Shown piece by piece: positions 1 through 8,753 of a DNA stretch of 64,000 bases. Positions within the stretch are counted from its first letter, which is position 1; every line of letters starts with the position of its first letter. Source of the stretch: DASUAS01 sp963809795. GTDB lineage: Bacteria > Actinomycetota > Acidimicrobiia > IMCC26256 > DASPTH01. The position numbers and the translations under genes were made by a program. The stretch lies in the NCBI GenBank assembly GCA_963809795.1, contig CAWELN010000019.1, positions 62,001-126,000 of the forward strand. The letters run 5' to 3'. The notes beneath the pieces are model-generated. The model did no database searches. It was not told the DNA's origin and saw only the letters and a list, made by a program, of their open reading frames with translations.

Positions 1-117
1 GAGTTCTTCGTCACCACCGGTGACGCCACCTGGATCGCCTTCCTGGTGCTGCTCCTGGGCCTCGTCATCGGCGTGATCGGCGCCAGCATCGGGCTCCGCC
101 GCTTCCTCCGGACCTGA
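1..117 (+). CDS. ftsX: FtsX C-terminal end (5' truncated by window)
   Basis: Only the last 38 residues are present. They form one hydrophobic membrane segment (AFLVLLLGLVIGVIGASIGL) followed by a short basic tail, RRFLRT, and a TGA stop. This is how the final transmembrane helix of the cell-division ABC permease FtsX ends. With FtsE it controls peptidoglycan hydrolases at the septum. The next gene is a secreted coiled-coil M23 peptidase, the type of hydrolase that FtsEX activates, which supports the call. The rest of the protein lies outside the window, so the assignment rests on this tail and the neighbour. Confidence 0.6.
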   Translation, partial: EFFVTTGDATWIAFLVLLLGLVIGVIGASIGLRRFLRT

Positions 118-271
118 TCTCACCGCCGTCGCGTCCGCGCCCGGCTCGTCCTCCTTCTCCGAGTCGGTCCGCCCGGCGTCCTGCCTCCGAGCCGGTCTCC
201 GCTACGGCCCAACTCGGCCGCTGTGTCGCTGATGTTGCTCATGTGGCTGATGTTGTTTACGCTGGCTCGGC

Positions 272-1442
272 ATGCGTCGGCTCCGGCCCTTCGCCGCGCT
301 CCTGCTCGTGGCCCTCGCGACCGTCACCCTCTCCGGGCGCGCCCTGGGCCAGCAGTCCGACAAGCAGCAGCAGCTCCAGCAGGAGGTCAGTGAGGCCGGC
401 GCCGCCGCGCAGGCGGCGCGCACGCAGCTGGTGCAGGCCCAGGCCCAACGGCAGCGCACCGAGGCGTCGCTGGCCGACGTGTCCTCCCGCCTCGACGCGG
501 CCAACCAACGGCTGACCGCGGCGCAGGCGGAGGTCGACCGGCTCGGCCTCGTCGGGCTGGTCCTCCAGACCAAGGCCGACGCGACGCAGAAGAAGTTGGT
601 GCAGGCGCGCAACGACGTGCGCCACAGCGCGCTGCTCCTCTACCAGCACGGCGACGGCGCCCAGATGATCGGGCTGCTCGGCTCGGCCGACGGGTCCGGT
701 CAGCTGGTCGAGGGCACGCAGTACCTGCAGCGCGTCTCCGACAAGCGCCAGGACGACGCCCGCCGCGTGACCAGGCTCAGGGCGCAGCTCCAGACGCAAC
801 AGGACGACGTCGCCGCGCAGAAGCAGGCGGCCGACCAGGCGCGCGCGCAAGCCGCCGACGAGAAGGCGCAGCTCGACGACCTCGCGGCACAGCAGCAGCG
901 CGCACGCGACGGCGCCGCGGCTGCGGAGCAGACGGAGAACGCCGCGCTCGGCACCGCGGTGGCGCGCTACCAGGAGGCCGACGCCGAGCTGCAGGCGGAG
1001 TCGGCGAGGATCGCGGCGCAGTTGCAGTCGGTCGGCGACGGCCCCTCACTCGGTGACGGCACGTTCATCTGGCCGGTGCAGGGGCAGATCACGAGCCCCT
1101 TCGGCTACCGCACCGATCCGGTCACCGGCGGCGAGCGCGTTCCACTCCGGGATCGACATCGGCGCGTCGTGCGGCACGCCGATCAAGGCCGCCGGGACCG
1201 GCACCGTCATCAGCGCGGGCTTCAACACCGGCGGCTACGGCAACATGACGCTGATCAACCACGGCGGCGGCAAGTCGAGTCTCTACGGTCACCAGTCGGC
1301 GATCGCGGTGTCGGCCGGCCAGTCGGTGACCCAGGGCCAGGTGATCGGCTACGTGGGCTCGACCGGCAAGTCGACCGGGTGCCACCTGCACTTCGAGGTG
1401 CGCGTGAACGGCAACCCGGTCGACCCCCGCGGCTACCTCTAG
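272..1442 (+). CDS. Secreted coiled-coil M23 (LytM) peptidase, EnvC/RipC-like; reading frame broken by +1 frameshift
   Basis: The product begins with a signal peptide (MRRLRPFAALLLVALATVTL) followed by about 200 residues of Gln/Ala-rich coiled coil. It then carries a LytM domain whose opening, FIWPVQGQITSPFGYRTDPV, lies in the first frame. Its zinc motifs (HSGID for HxxxD, and HLHFE for HxH) lie in a second frame. The frames join if the single G at 1139 is removed (GGER then FHSGID), giving about 389 residues. As written, the first frame runs on to 1498 without the metal ligands. It lies directly downstream of ftsX and is probably the FtsEX-controlled septal peptidoglycan hydrolase. Whether the shift is a consensus error or a real mutation is unknown. 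Confidence 0.75.
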
Positions 1443-1464
1443 GCCTTCTCGGCCCCGCCCCTCG

Positions 1465-2100
1465 CTACTTGTTGGGCTGGGGCGTCACCCGCAGGTAGGG
1501 CTTCTTGGCTTCCCATCCCTTGGGGAACTTCTCCTTGGCGTCCTCGTCGCTCACCGCGGGGACGATGATCACATCGTCGCCGTCCTTCCAGTTGACCGGA
1601 GTGGCCACGCTGTAGTTGGCGGTCAGCTGGAGGGAGTCGATCACCCGCAGGATCTCGTCGAGGTTCCGCCCGGTGCTCGCCGGATAGGTGATGATCAGCT
1701 TCACCTTCTTGTCGGGGCCGATCACGAACACCGACCGCACCGTCATGGTGTCGTTGGCGTTGGGGTGGATCATGTCGTAGAGGTCGGCGACCTTGCGGTC
1801 GGGATCGGCGATCAGCGGGAAGTTCAGCTTGGCGCCCTGGGTCTCCTCGATGTCGCTCACCCATCCCTTGTGCGACTCGAGCGGGTCGACGCTCACGCCG
1901 ATGATCTTGACGCCGCGCTGGTCGAACTCCGGCTTGCGCTTGGCGAACTCGCCCAGCTCGGTGGTGCACACCGGCGTGAAGTCCTTCGGGTGCGAGAACA
2001 GCAGGCCCCAACCGTCACCGAGGTAGTCGTAGAGGGTGACCGTCCCCTCGGTCGTCTCCGCGGTGAAGTTCGGGGCCTCGTCGCCCAGTCGAACCGACAT
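1465..2100 (-). CDS. Peroxiredoxin, 1-Cys (Prx6) family
   Basis: A 211-residue thioredoxin-fold peroxidase that reduces hydrogen peroxide and alkyl hydroperoxides in the cytoplasm. The peroxidatic cysteine is Cys45 in DFTPVCTTE, the Prx6 active-site motif. The long C-terminal extension, including NYSVATPVNWKDGDDVIIVP and ending near KPYLRVTPQP, is typical of the Prx6 subfamily, whose members are about 210-220 residues. No clear resolving cysteine is seen. The start is well supported: a strong AAGGAGG ribosome site lies 8 nt upstream. It converges with the M23 peptidase and diverges from the DUF3052 gene. Confidence 0.93.
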   Translation of the reverse strand: MSVRLGDEAPNFTAETTEGTVTLYDYLGDGWGLLFSHPKDFTPVCTTELGEFAKRKPEFDQRGVKIIGVSVDPLESHKGWVSDIEETQGAKLNFPLIADPDRKVADLYDMIHPNANDTMTVRSVFVIGPDKKVKLIITYPASTGRNLDEILRVIDSLQLTANYSVATPVNWKDGDDVIIVPAVSDEDAKEKFPKGWEAKKPYLRVTPQPNK

Positions 2101-2275
2101 GGTGGTTCCTCCTTGGAACGGATCTCGTTGCTCCTGCTCAGACTATCGACCGGATGGTCAAAAGACGAGTGAAACGGTCAGAAATGTTCGTGCCGGCGCG
2201 ACGGGCCCCGCGGTACCGGTTGACAGGCCGCGGCGCGCGCGATGAACCTGCCTCCGAACGGGCGGAGGCGGAAGG

Positions 2276-2704
2276 GTGCACGAGGGCATGGCGACGATCA
2301 GCAGCGGGTACTCGGGTACCCCGCTCCCGAAGAAGTTGGGCATCCGGGAAGGCTCCCGGGTGGCGGTCGTGTCGGCACCCCAGGGATTCGACGCATCGCT
2401 CGGCGCGCTGCCCCCCGGTGCACAGCTCCGCACGCACGCGCGCGGTCGACTCGACGTCATCGTCTTCTTCGTGACCCGTCGCGCCGAGCTGGCGCGACGC
2501 TTCCCGTCGTTCGCGCGCGCGCTCGAGCGCGACGGCGGCCTGTGGGTGGCGTGGCCGAAGCAGACGTCCGGCGTGGCCACCGACCTCGGGTTCGACGCGG
2601 TGCAGCAGGTCGGGCTCGACGCCGGCCTGGTCGACAACAAGGTCGCGGCCATCGACACCACCTGGTCGGGCCTGCGCTTCGTGTTCCGCATCGCCGATCG
2701 GTAG
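2276..2704 (+). CDS. DUF3052 family protein
   Basis: This 142-residue protein contains the segment GYSGTPLPKKLGIREGSRV, which is characteristic of the actinobacterial DUF3052 family. Its biochemical function is unknown. The fold suggested by the conserved pieces (LDVIVFFVT, LWVAWPK, VDNKVAAIDTTWSGLRFV) is a small alpha/beta domain. Two starts are possible: GTG at 2276 with GGAGG 8 nt upstream, or ATG at 2288, which would give the more usual N-terminus MATISSGYSG. A strong hairpin follows the stop codon at 2781-2803. Confidence 0.85.
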   Translation: MHEGMATISSGYSGTPLPKKLGIREGSRVAVVSAPQGFDASLGALPPGAQLRTHARGRLDVIVFFVTRRAELARRFPSFARALERDGGLWVAWPKQTSGVATDLGFDAVQQVGLDAGLVDNKVAAIDTTWSGLRFVFRIADR

Positions 2705-2780
2705 ATCTCGGTGAGCCAACGCCGCGGTGCCCGAAGACGAGCGGAGCGAGCGGAGGGCACTCGCCAGGGAGCGAGTGGCC

Positions 2781-2803
2781 GCGGCGCAGGTATCCTGCGC
2801 CGC
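2781..2803. terminator. Perfect 10-bp hairpin after the DUF3052 gene
   Basis: GCGGCGCAGG, a TAT loop and CCTGCGCCGC form a perfect 10-bp GC stem. There is no T-tract, which is common for actinobacterial terminators. A second, weaker stem (CACTCGC at 2758-2764 with GCGAGTG at 2771-2777) lies just upstream. The position between the DUF3052 stop and the next promoter fits termination, but this is inferred from structure only. Confidence 0.5.
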
Positions 2804-2816
2804 AACGAGCGACCGA

Positions 2817-2822
2817 TATAAC
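2817..2822 (+). promoter_or_regulatory. -10 box (TATAAC) of a probable leaderless promoter for the SRAP gene
   Basis: TATAAC ends 7 nt before the ATG at 2830 and no Shine-Dalgarno sequence lies between. The spacing places the transcription start at or beside the start codon, the pattern of leaderless actinobacterial mRNAs. The same arrangement precedes several other genes in the window. Confidence 0.5.
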
Positions 2823-2829
2823 TGGTCTC

Positions 2830-3579
2830 ATGTGCGGACGGTTCGTCTCGGTGTCCTCCCCCCAGAGCCTGGTCGAGCGCTTCGGCGTCGAGGAGACCAC
2901 GGTCGAGCAGCGGGAGCCCGACTACAACGTGACGCCGCGGGCCCTGGTGCCGATCGTCCGGGACCGCCCGGCCCGGCCGGAGCGGGACCTGCCCGCCGCC
3001 CGGGTGCTCTCGATGGTCCGCTGGGGCCTGGTGCCGTCGTGGGCCGAGAGCACCGCCATCGGCGACAAGCTGATCAACGCCCGGGCCGAGACCGTCACCG
3101 AGAAGGCGGCGTACAAGCGCGCCTTCCAGCGGCGCCGGTGCATCGTGCCCGCCGACGCGTTCTACGAGTGGCGACCCTCCAAGCGGTCGTCCGCGGCGCG
3201 CCCGCCCCGCCAGCCGTACCTGGTCCGCCGGCGCGACGGTGAGCCGCTCGCCTTCGCCGGCCTCTGGGAGATCTGGCGCGACGAGACCGTCCCCGATCCC
3301 GACGCCCCGGACGCGTGGCTGCGCTCGTGCACGATCGTCACCACGCGCGCGAACGCGGTGCTCGAGCCGATCCACCACCGCATGCCCGTCGTGCTCGACG
3401 AGCACGTGTGGGACGAGTGGCTGGACCCTGCGACCGATGACCTCGCGTCGCTCGCGGCGATGTTGCACCCGGCGCCCGACGAGTGGTTCGACGTGTACCC
3501 GGTGAGCTCGCGCGTCAACACGCCCGACAACAACGACGCCGAGCTCGTGCAGCCCGTCCCGGCCGACACGCTCCTCTGA
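2830..3579 (+). CDS. SRAP domain protein (YedK/HMCES family), abasic-site DNA-protein crosslinker
   Basis: This 249-residue protein begins MCGRF. After removal of Met1 the family uses Cys2 to form a thiazolidine crosslink with abasic sites in single-stranded DNA, shielding them during replication. Other hallmark residues are visible: Asn83 in NARAET, Glu113 in FYEW and the histidines in IHHRMPV near 182-183. The ATG at 2830 is fixed by the need for Cys at position 2, although the frame stays open well upstream. It stands alone between a hairpin and the next promoter. Confidence 0.93.
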   Translation: MCGRFVSVSSPQSLVERFGVEETTVEQREPDYNVTPRALVPIVRDRPARPERDLPAARVLSMVRWGLVPSWAESTAIGDKLINARAETVTEKAAYKRAFQRRRCIVPADAFYEWRPSKRSSAARPPRQPYLVRRRDGEPLAFAGLWEIWRDETVPDPDAPDAWLRSCTIVTTRANAVLEPIHHRMPVVLDEHVWDEWLDPATDDLASLAAMLHPAPDEWFDVYPVSSRVNTPDNNDAELVQPVPADTLL

Positions 3580-3583
3580 GTCG

Positions 3584-3589
3584 TATCCT
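3584..3589 (+). promoter_or_regulatory. -10 box (TATCCT) of a probable leaderless promoter
   Basis: TATCCT ends 7 nt before the ATG at 3597, with no ribosome-binding motif in the spacer. It starts just after the SRAP stop codon, so the next gene can be transcribed separately. Confidence 0.45.
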
Positions 3590-3596
3590 CCCGGGC

Positions 3597-4331
3597 ATGG
3601 AGAACGAGCAGTACCTGCAGCACCTCGAGCGCGACTCCGACGCGCTCGCCGACGCCGCGGCCGCGGCGGGGCCCGCGGCGCCGGTCCCGTCGTGTCCGGG
3701 CTGGACGGTGGAGGACCTCCTGCGTCATTGCGCGGGCGGCGACCGGTGGGCGCGGACGATCGTCGAGACCGGCAGCCGCGAGCACGCCACCACCGAGCTG
3801 CCGCCCGACGCCCCGACCGGCGCCGATCTGGTGGGGTACTTCCGCGACAGCGCCCGGGCGCTGCACGACGCCCTGGCCGCCACCGATCCGGGCGCCTCGG
3901 TGTGGACCTTCTCGCCCGCCGACCGCACCGCCCGCTTCTGGTACCGGCGGCGCGCCCAGGAGTCCGGCATCCACCGGGTCGACGCCCAGCTCGCGGCGGG
4001 CGAGGCGCCGACGCCGGCCGACCCCGAGCTGGCGGTCGACGGCATCGACGAGTTCCTCACCGTGTTCCTGCCCCGGCTCGCCGGAGGGGTGACCGCGCTC
4101 GACGGCGTGTCGGTGCACCTCCACTGCACCGACACCGAGGGGGAGTGGCTGATCGTGCGCGACGGCGACGACCTCGTGGTGACCCGCGAGCACGCCAAGG
4201 GTGACGTCGCCGCCCGGGGGACCGCCTCCGACGTGCTGCGCTTCCTCTGGGGCCGGGGCGGCGCCGATCAGCTCGAGGTGTTCGGGGACCGCGCCGCGTT
4301 GGCGCGCTTCCGCGAGCAGATCACGGTCTGA
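3597..4331 (+). CDS. Maleylpyruvate isomerase-fold (MDMPI) mycothiol-dependent enzyme family protein
   Basis: A 244-residue protein with an N-terminal DinB-like four-helix domain and a C-terminal MDMPI domain. The metal-binding triad of the family appears present: His44 (DLLRHC), then Glu122 and His126 in QESGIHRVDA. Family members are zinc thiol-transferases using mycothiol, and maleylpyruvate isomerase is the best known. The actual substrate cannot be told from the sequence. The frame extends upstream, but ATG at 3597 gives the expected N-terminus. It converges with the F420 oxidoreductase gene across a 16-bp inverted repeat. Confidence 0.85.
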   Translation: MENEQYLQHLERDSDALADAAAAAGPAAPVPSCPGWTVEDLLRHCAGGDRWARTIVETGSREHATTELPPDAPTGADLVGYFRDSARALHDALAATDPGASVWTFSPADRTARFWYRRRAQESGIHRVDAQLAAGEAPTPADPELAVDGIDEFLTVFLPRLAGGVTALDGVSVHLHCTDTEGEWLIVRDGDDLVVTREHAKGDVAARGTASDVLRFLWGRGGADQLEVFGDRAALARFREQITV

Positions 4332-4340
4332 GCCCCGCTC

Positions 4341-4394
4341 CCGAACATCCGTCAGTACACCCACCTCTGCGGCATTCAACTGACGGATGTTCGG
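4341..4394. terminator. Perfect 16-bp inverted repeat between convergent genes
   Basis: CCGAACATCCGTCAGT at 4341-4356 is exactly complementary to ACTGACGGATGTTCGG at 4379-4394, with a 22-nt loop. It lies between the stop codons of two convergent genes, so a bidirectional terminator is the simplest reading. The long loop and moderate GC content are unusual for this genome, so a small mobile palindromic repeat is an alternative. Confidence 0.55.
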
Positions 4395-4406
4395 CGGAAT
4401 TGGACG

Positions 4407-5366
4407 TCAAACGGGCGCGAGGGCGCGGAGCGCCTCTCGTACCCGCTCGCCGGTGGCGAGGATGGCGGGCGCGGTGGTGGTCACGCCGTTGGCCGCGTAG
4501 CGCTCGACCCGGGCGCGGATCTCGTCGGCGGCGCCCCACACGATGAGCTGGTCGACCACGTCGTCGGGCACCAGCTCGAGCGCCCGCGCCCGATCACCGG
4601 CCGCCCACGCATCCCACATCGGCGTGAGCGCCGGGCCCCGTCCGAGCCACTCCTGGAACTGCGCGTACGCACCGACGGTGAGGTAGTTGGTGATGGAGCG
4701 GGCCGCGATCGCCCGCACCTCGGCGAAGTCGTCCGACGGGACCACGAAGATGCGGGCGACGATCTCCTTGTCGCCGACGTAGGGGGCCACCCGGGCGACG
4801 TCCTCGGCCGAGAGCCAGTTCACGATGGCACCGTCGCCCTCCTCGCCGGCCAGGCGCAGCATGCGCGGGCGCAGCGCGGCGACGAGGACGGGCGGCGGCT
4901 CTTCGGGCACGAAGCCGAGTCGGAACCCCTCCACCGCGAACGTGTCGTAGCGCTCGGTGACCTTCTCGCCCGCGAGCGCGCGGCGCAGGAACCGCAGCAC
5001 GTCGCGCGTGCGCGCGTACGGATCCTCGAACGGCAGCGCGTTCCAGCGCTCCACGATCGCGGGCGACGACGCGCCGATCCCGAGCGCGAAGCGCCCGGGC
5101 GCGGCATCGGCCATCGAGGCCGCGGTCTGCGCGAGCAGGGCGGGCCCGCGTGTGAACGCAGGCGCGATGGCGACGCCGCTGCGCAGCGTGGGCGTCCACG
5201 CCGCCGCCAGCGCGAGCGGAGTGAAGCCGTCGTGGCTGTTCGCCTCGCCCGACCAGACGTCGGTGTAGCCGAGCGCGGCGATCTCCTCGTACCACTCGCG
5301 GTGCTCGTGGAGGCGCGCTCCGGGGATGGGGACGGTGACGCCGACGCGCCGCGGGACCGATGCCAT
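4407..5366 (-). CDS. LLM class F420-dependent oxidoreductase
   Basis: A 319-residue luciferase-like monooxygenase barrel. Recognisable family segments are LGYTDVWSGEANSHDGFTPL, AAWTPTLRSGVAIAPAFTRG and APGRFALGIGASS, followed by a late barrel segment around GAADEIRARVERYAANGV. Actinobacterial members use reduced coenzyme F420 to reduce or oxidise varied substrates; the substrate here is unknown. It is transcribed divergently from the asnB gene, which itself carries an F420-ligase-like domain. The start has a TAGATT box 6 nt upstream. Confidence 0.88.
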   Translation of the reverse strand: MASVPRRVGVTVPIPGARLHEHREWYEEIAALGYTDVWSGEANSHDGFTPLALAAAWTPTLRSGVAIAPAFTRGPALLAQTAASMADAAPGRFALGIGASSPAIVERWNALPFEDPYARTRDVLRFLRRALAGEKVTERYDTFAVEGFRLGFVPEEPPPVLVAALRPRMLRLAGEEGDGAIVNWLSAEDVARVAPYVGDKEIVARIFVVPSDDFAEVRAIAARSITNYLTVGAYAQFQEWLGRGPALTPMWDAWAAGDRARALELVPDDVVDQLIVWGAADEIRARVERYAANGVTTTAPAILATGERVREALRALAPV

Positions 5367-5372
5367 GCGGGG

Positions 5373-5378
5373 AATCTA
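5373..5378 (-). promoter_or_regulatory. -10 box (TAGATT) of a probable leaderless promoter for the F420 oxidoreductase
   Basis: On the minus strand TAGATT is followed by CCCCGC and then the ATG at 5366, a spacing of 6 nt with no ribosome site. This matches leaderless initiation. Confidence 0.5.
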
Positions 5379-5423
5379 CGGCCTTCTCGGATCGCGGGAC
5401 GTGCCTTGTAGGCTGCGACGTCC

Positions 5424-8041
5424 ATGTGTGGCATTGCCGGGTTCTGGGGCGCGCCCGACGCCGCCCTCCTGGCGACCATGACCGCTCGCATCGCCCATCG
5501 GGGGCCCGACGGTGAGGGCTTCTTCGAGCATCCCCTCGCGTCCCTGGGCCACCGGCGCCTCGCCATCATCGACCCGGCCGGTGGTCACCAACCGGTCGGC
5601 ACCGACGACGGACGGGTGCAGCTCACCTACAACGGCGAGGTCTACAACTTCCGCGAGCTGCGGGCGGAGCTCGAGCCGCTCGGTCACACGTTCCACACGT
5701 CGTGCGACACCGAGGTCGTGTTGCACGCCTACCTCGAGTGGGGGACGGACTGCTTCGCCCGCTTCAACGGCATGTGGGCGCTGGCGATCCTCGACCTTCG
5801 TGACGGCGACGGCGACGTCGGGCGCGCGCCCGGCTCGTGCTGGCGCGCGACCACTACGGGATCAAGCCGCTCTACTACGCCCGCTCGGGCTCGGGCCGGG
5901 TGCTGTTCGCGTCGGAGGCCAAGGCGGTCCTGGCCGATCCCGAGCTCGAGACGGCACCCGACCGGCAGTGGCTCTACGACTACCTGCTGCACGGCCTCCA
6001 CGACCACCAGCCGCAGACCGCGTTCGCCGGCATCCGGGCCCTGGCCGCGGCCACGTGGGCGGTGGTCGACGCCGACGGCGTGCACGAGCAGACGTACTGG
6101 ACGCCGACGCTGTCGAGCGACGCCCCTGCCGATCCGGCCGAGTTCCGCGCCCGCTTCGAGCGCGCGGTGGAGCGGCGACTGGTGGCCGACGTCCCCGCCG
6201 GCACCTGCCTGTCGGGCGGGATCGACTCCTCGTCGATCGTCGGCATGGCGAGCAGGCTGCTGTCGGAGCACGTACCCGACGCGGTGTCGCTCGGCGAGCG
6301 GTTGAAGACCTTCTCGATCGTCTACGACGGCGACCCCATCGACGAGCGCGAGTACATGGACGCGGTGCTCGCCGAGGTCGACGCCGAGCCCGCGTTCGCG
6401 GAGCCGACGTCCGAGCGCTTCGTCGACGAGCTCGACCGCCTCGTGTGGCACCAGGACGAGCCGATCGTGTCGACGGGGCCGTACGCCCAGTGGTGCGTGA
6501 TGCGGCTGGCGCAGCCGAAGGTGACGGTCCTGCTGAACGGGCAGGGCGGCGACGAGCTGCTCGCCGGGTACGTGCCCTACCAGTACGTGTACCTGCGGGA
6601 GCTGCTGCGCCGCCGGCGCCTCGGCGCGTTCGCGCGGGAGGCGTGGGAGTCGCGCGACGTGCTGAAGCCGCTGGTGAAGCGGCGCCTGGCCGACCGCCGC
6701 CGCGCCCTGCCGATCAAGCCGTTGCTCCGGCCCGCGCTCTACGACGGGCTCGAGCCGCCGAAGTTCCAGCGGTCGCAGGACGACCTCAAGCGCCGGCTCG
6801 TGGCCGACCTGCAGACCTTCTCGTTGCCGTCGCTGCTGCGGTACGAGGACCGGAACTCGATGGCGTTCTCCATGGAGTCGCGCCTGCCGTTCCTCGACCA
6901 GGAGCTGGTCGACTGGGTGCTGCAGCTGCCGCCGTCGGCGATCGTCGACCGCGGCTGGAGCCGGGCCATCCTCCGCGACGGCCTGCGGGGCGTGCTCACC
7001 GAGAAGGTGCGCACCCGGCGCTGGAAGGTCGGGTTCACCACCCCCGAGACCCGGTGGCTGCGGGCCCGGCGGGCCACGGTGCAGGGGCTGTTCCGTTCCC
7101 CTGAGTTCTGTGCCCGGCCGTACTGGGACGCGGCCGGCCTCGCGGCCGCGTTCGACCGCTTCTGCGCCGGTGAGGTGGAGCCGTCGCAGATCTTCTGGCG
7201 AGCCATCAACACCGAGATCTGGCTGCGCGTGTTCTTCGATCACGAGGGCCGGTCGCGCACCGGTGACGCGCCCGGCGAGCACTTCACGCGCGTCGGCGAC
7301 GCGTGGCTGGCGGTGCGCAACGAACGCGCGGCCGCGGCCCTGGCGCAGTTCACGCCGCACGAGCAGCGCCACCTGTTCGCGCAGTCGACGGTCGACGGCC
7401 GCGCCTATGCCCGCGCGCCCATCCGCACCCGTCTGTTCGCGAGCGGCGACTCGCTCGTCGCGGGTCTCGTCGACGCGCTCGGCGACGTCGAGCTCGTGCC
7501 CGGCGACGTGGTCGCGGTGAGCGAGAAGGCCGTCGCCATCTGCCAGGGCCGCTCGTACCCGGTCGGCGACGTGCAGGCCCGGCCGCTGGCGCGCACGCTC
7601 TCCCGGTTCGTGGGCCGCACCGCGTCGGGCATCGGGCTGGGCATCCCCGCCACGATGGAGCTCGCCATCCGCGAAGCCGGCGAGGCCCGCATCCTCGGGG
7701 CGACCGCGGCGGCCGCGGTCACCAAGCCGTTCGGCGTGAAGGGCGTCTTCTACCGCGTGGCCGGGCCCGCGGTGCGCGCCATCGACGGACCCACCCGCGG
7801 CACCATCCCGCCCTACGACGGCCACGCCAAGATGGGCCCGGCGGATCCCGACGGCGTCGCCCGCGACCTCAGCGCCCGCCTGGGCGTCGGGGTGGCGGTC
7901 ATCGATGCCAACGACATCGGCGTGAACGTCCTCGGGGTCTCGAGCGGGGTCGACGCCACGCTGGTGGCGTCGCTCCTGCGCGACAACCCGCTCGGCCAGG
8001 GTGCGCAACAGACGCCGGTCGCGCTCCTGCGGCCGGTCTGA
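5424..8041 (+). CDS. asnB: Asparagine synthetase (AsnB) fused to an F420-0:L-glutamate ligase-like domain; frame broken by one indel
   Basis: The N-terminus MCGIAGFWG supplies the Cys2 nucleophile of the glutaminase domain. The synthetase domain has the ATP pyrophosphatase loop SGGIDSSSIV and ends near WLRVFFDHEG at about 7240, where AsnB proteins normally stop. The frame then continues for about 260 residues into a domain resembling CofE: VVAVSEKAVAICQGR, a central IPPYDGHAKMGPADPD and IDANDIGVNVLG, ending NPLGQGAQQTPVALLRPV. The first frame is lost at a GGG run (5820-5822), and adding one base joins the two frames into about 872 residues. The second frame alone could start at GTG 5837. It sits beside an F420-dependent oxidoreductase. 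The role of the fused domain is unknown. Confidence 0.8.
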
Positions 8042-8059
8042 CCGCGCTCCCTTCGGGAC

Positions 8060-8689
8060 TCAGCCGTCGAAGCCGATCATCGCCCGGAAGTCGCTGGTGG
8101 TGTTCACATGCGGGAATGGCTCGCTCGGCACCGGCAGCGACAGGGCGCGGCAGATGGGGTCCCAGCCGTCGCCGGGCTGCCAGTCGACCAGGCGGGCGGG
8201 ACCGACGGCCGCCCGCACCGCCGCGTTGTGCTCCTCGTAGGCCTGCTTCGCCGGCGCCTCGGACAGGTCGGCGGTGAACGTGTTCGCGAACAGGTCGTCC
8301 ACCATGGCCAGCTGCGCGCCCATCACGTCGAGGTGCTCACTCGGGATCTCCCGCTTCGACACCTTGAAGATGGTGTCGTCGGCGCTCTTCCACCACTCGT
8401 CGGCGCTCGACCGGGTCGAGAGGAGCACGATGGCGTCGGGGTACTCGTCGGCGAGCGGGCGCCAGAACGCGCACGCCGGCCAATCGACCGTGGCGGTGTA
8501 GTCGGCGAGGAACGTGGGCCAGTCCGGCATCTGGCCGTTGGCGGCGGCGTGCCACACCGGGATGTCGGCGGGCCGGCCGAAGGTCTCGGACATGTGGTAG
8601 CAGGGGCCGCCGAGCAGCTGCTCGAGTGCGAGCTTCAGAGAATGGGTGCCCGTGCGTCCGAGCCCCGCGCCGACCACGCGCAATGTCAT
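8060..8689 (-). CDS. Sulfotransferase family protein (Sulfotransfer_4 type)
   Basis: A 209-residue protein with the N-terminal phosphosulfate loop GAGLGRTGTHSLKLALEQLL and the second nucleotide-binding stretch around IVLLSTRSSADEWWKSA. These are the two signatures of PAPS-dependent sulfotransferases of the small bacterial/fungal type. The acceptor is unknown. The frame is open far upstream, but the ATG at 8689 begins exactly before the conserved strand (MTLRVVGAG) and has a GGGGGGA ribosome site 4-9 nt upstream. It diverges from the DUF72 gene. Confidence 0.85.
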   Translation of the reverse strand: MTLRVVGAGLGRTGTHSLKLALEQLLGGPCYHMSETFGRPADIPVWHAAANGQMPDWPTFLADYTATVDWPACAFWRPLADEYPDAIVLLSTRSSADEWWKSADDTIFKVSKREIPSEHLDVMGAQLAMVDDLFANTFTADLSEAPAKQAYEEHNAAVRAAVGPARLVDWQPGDGWDPICRALSLPVPSEPFPHVNTTSDFRAMIGFDG

Positions 8690-8740
8690 CCGATCCCCCC
8701 GTTGTCCCCGAATCGTGGAACCGGACTGTACGGCAGCCGT

Positions 8741-8746
8741 TAGCCT
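8741..8746 (+). promoter_or_regulatory. -10 box (TAGCCT) of a probable leaderless promoter for the DUF72 gene
   Basis: TAGCCT ends 7 nt before the GTG start at 8754. No Shine-Dalgarno sequence is present between them. Confidence 0.4.
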
Positions 8747-8753
8747 CGCCGCG

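Noticed and set aside
1130..1145. Programmed ribosomal frameshift in the M23 peptidase
   Set aside because: There is no slippery heptamer, in-frame stop or downstream pseudoknot at the junction. A simple inserted base is more economical, and two other genes nearby show the same kind of indel.
5729..8008. Very long minus-strand open frame opposite asnB (759 codons), and similar ones at 33549-35216, 42961-45495 and 56718-59054
   Set aside because: These mirror real genes in GC-rich DNA. Their translations are Arg/Ala/Gly/His-biased, carry no domain motifs and lie antisense to genes with clear catalytic residues.
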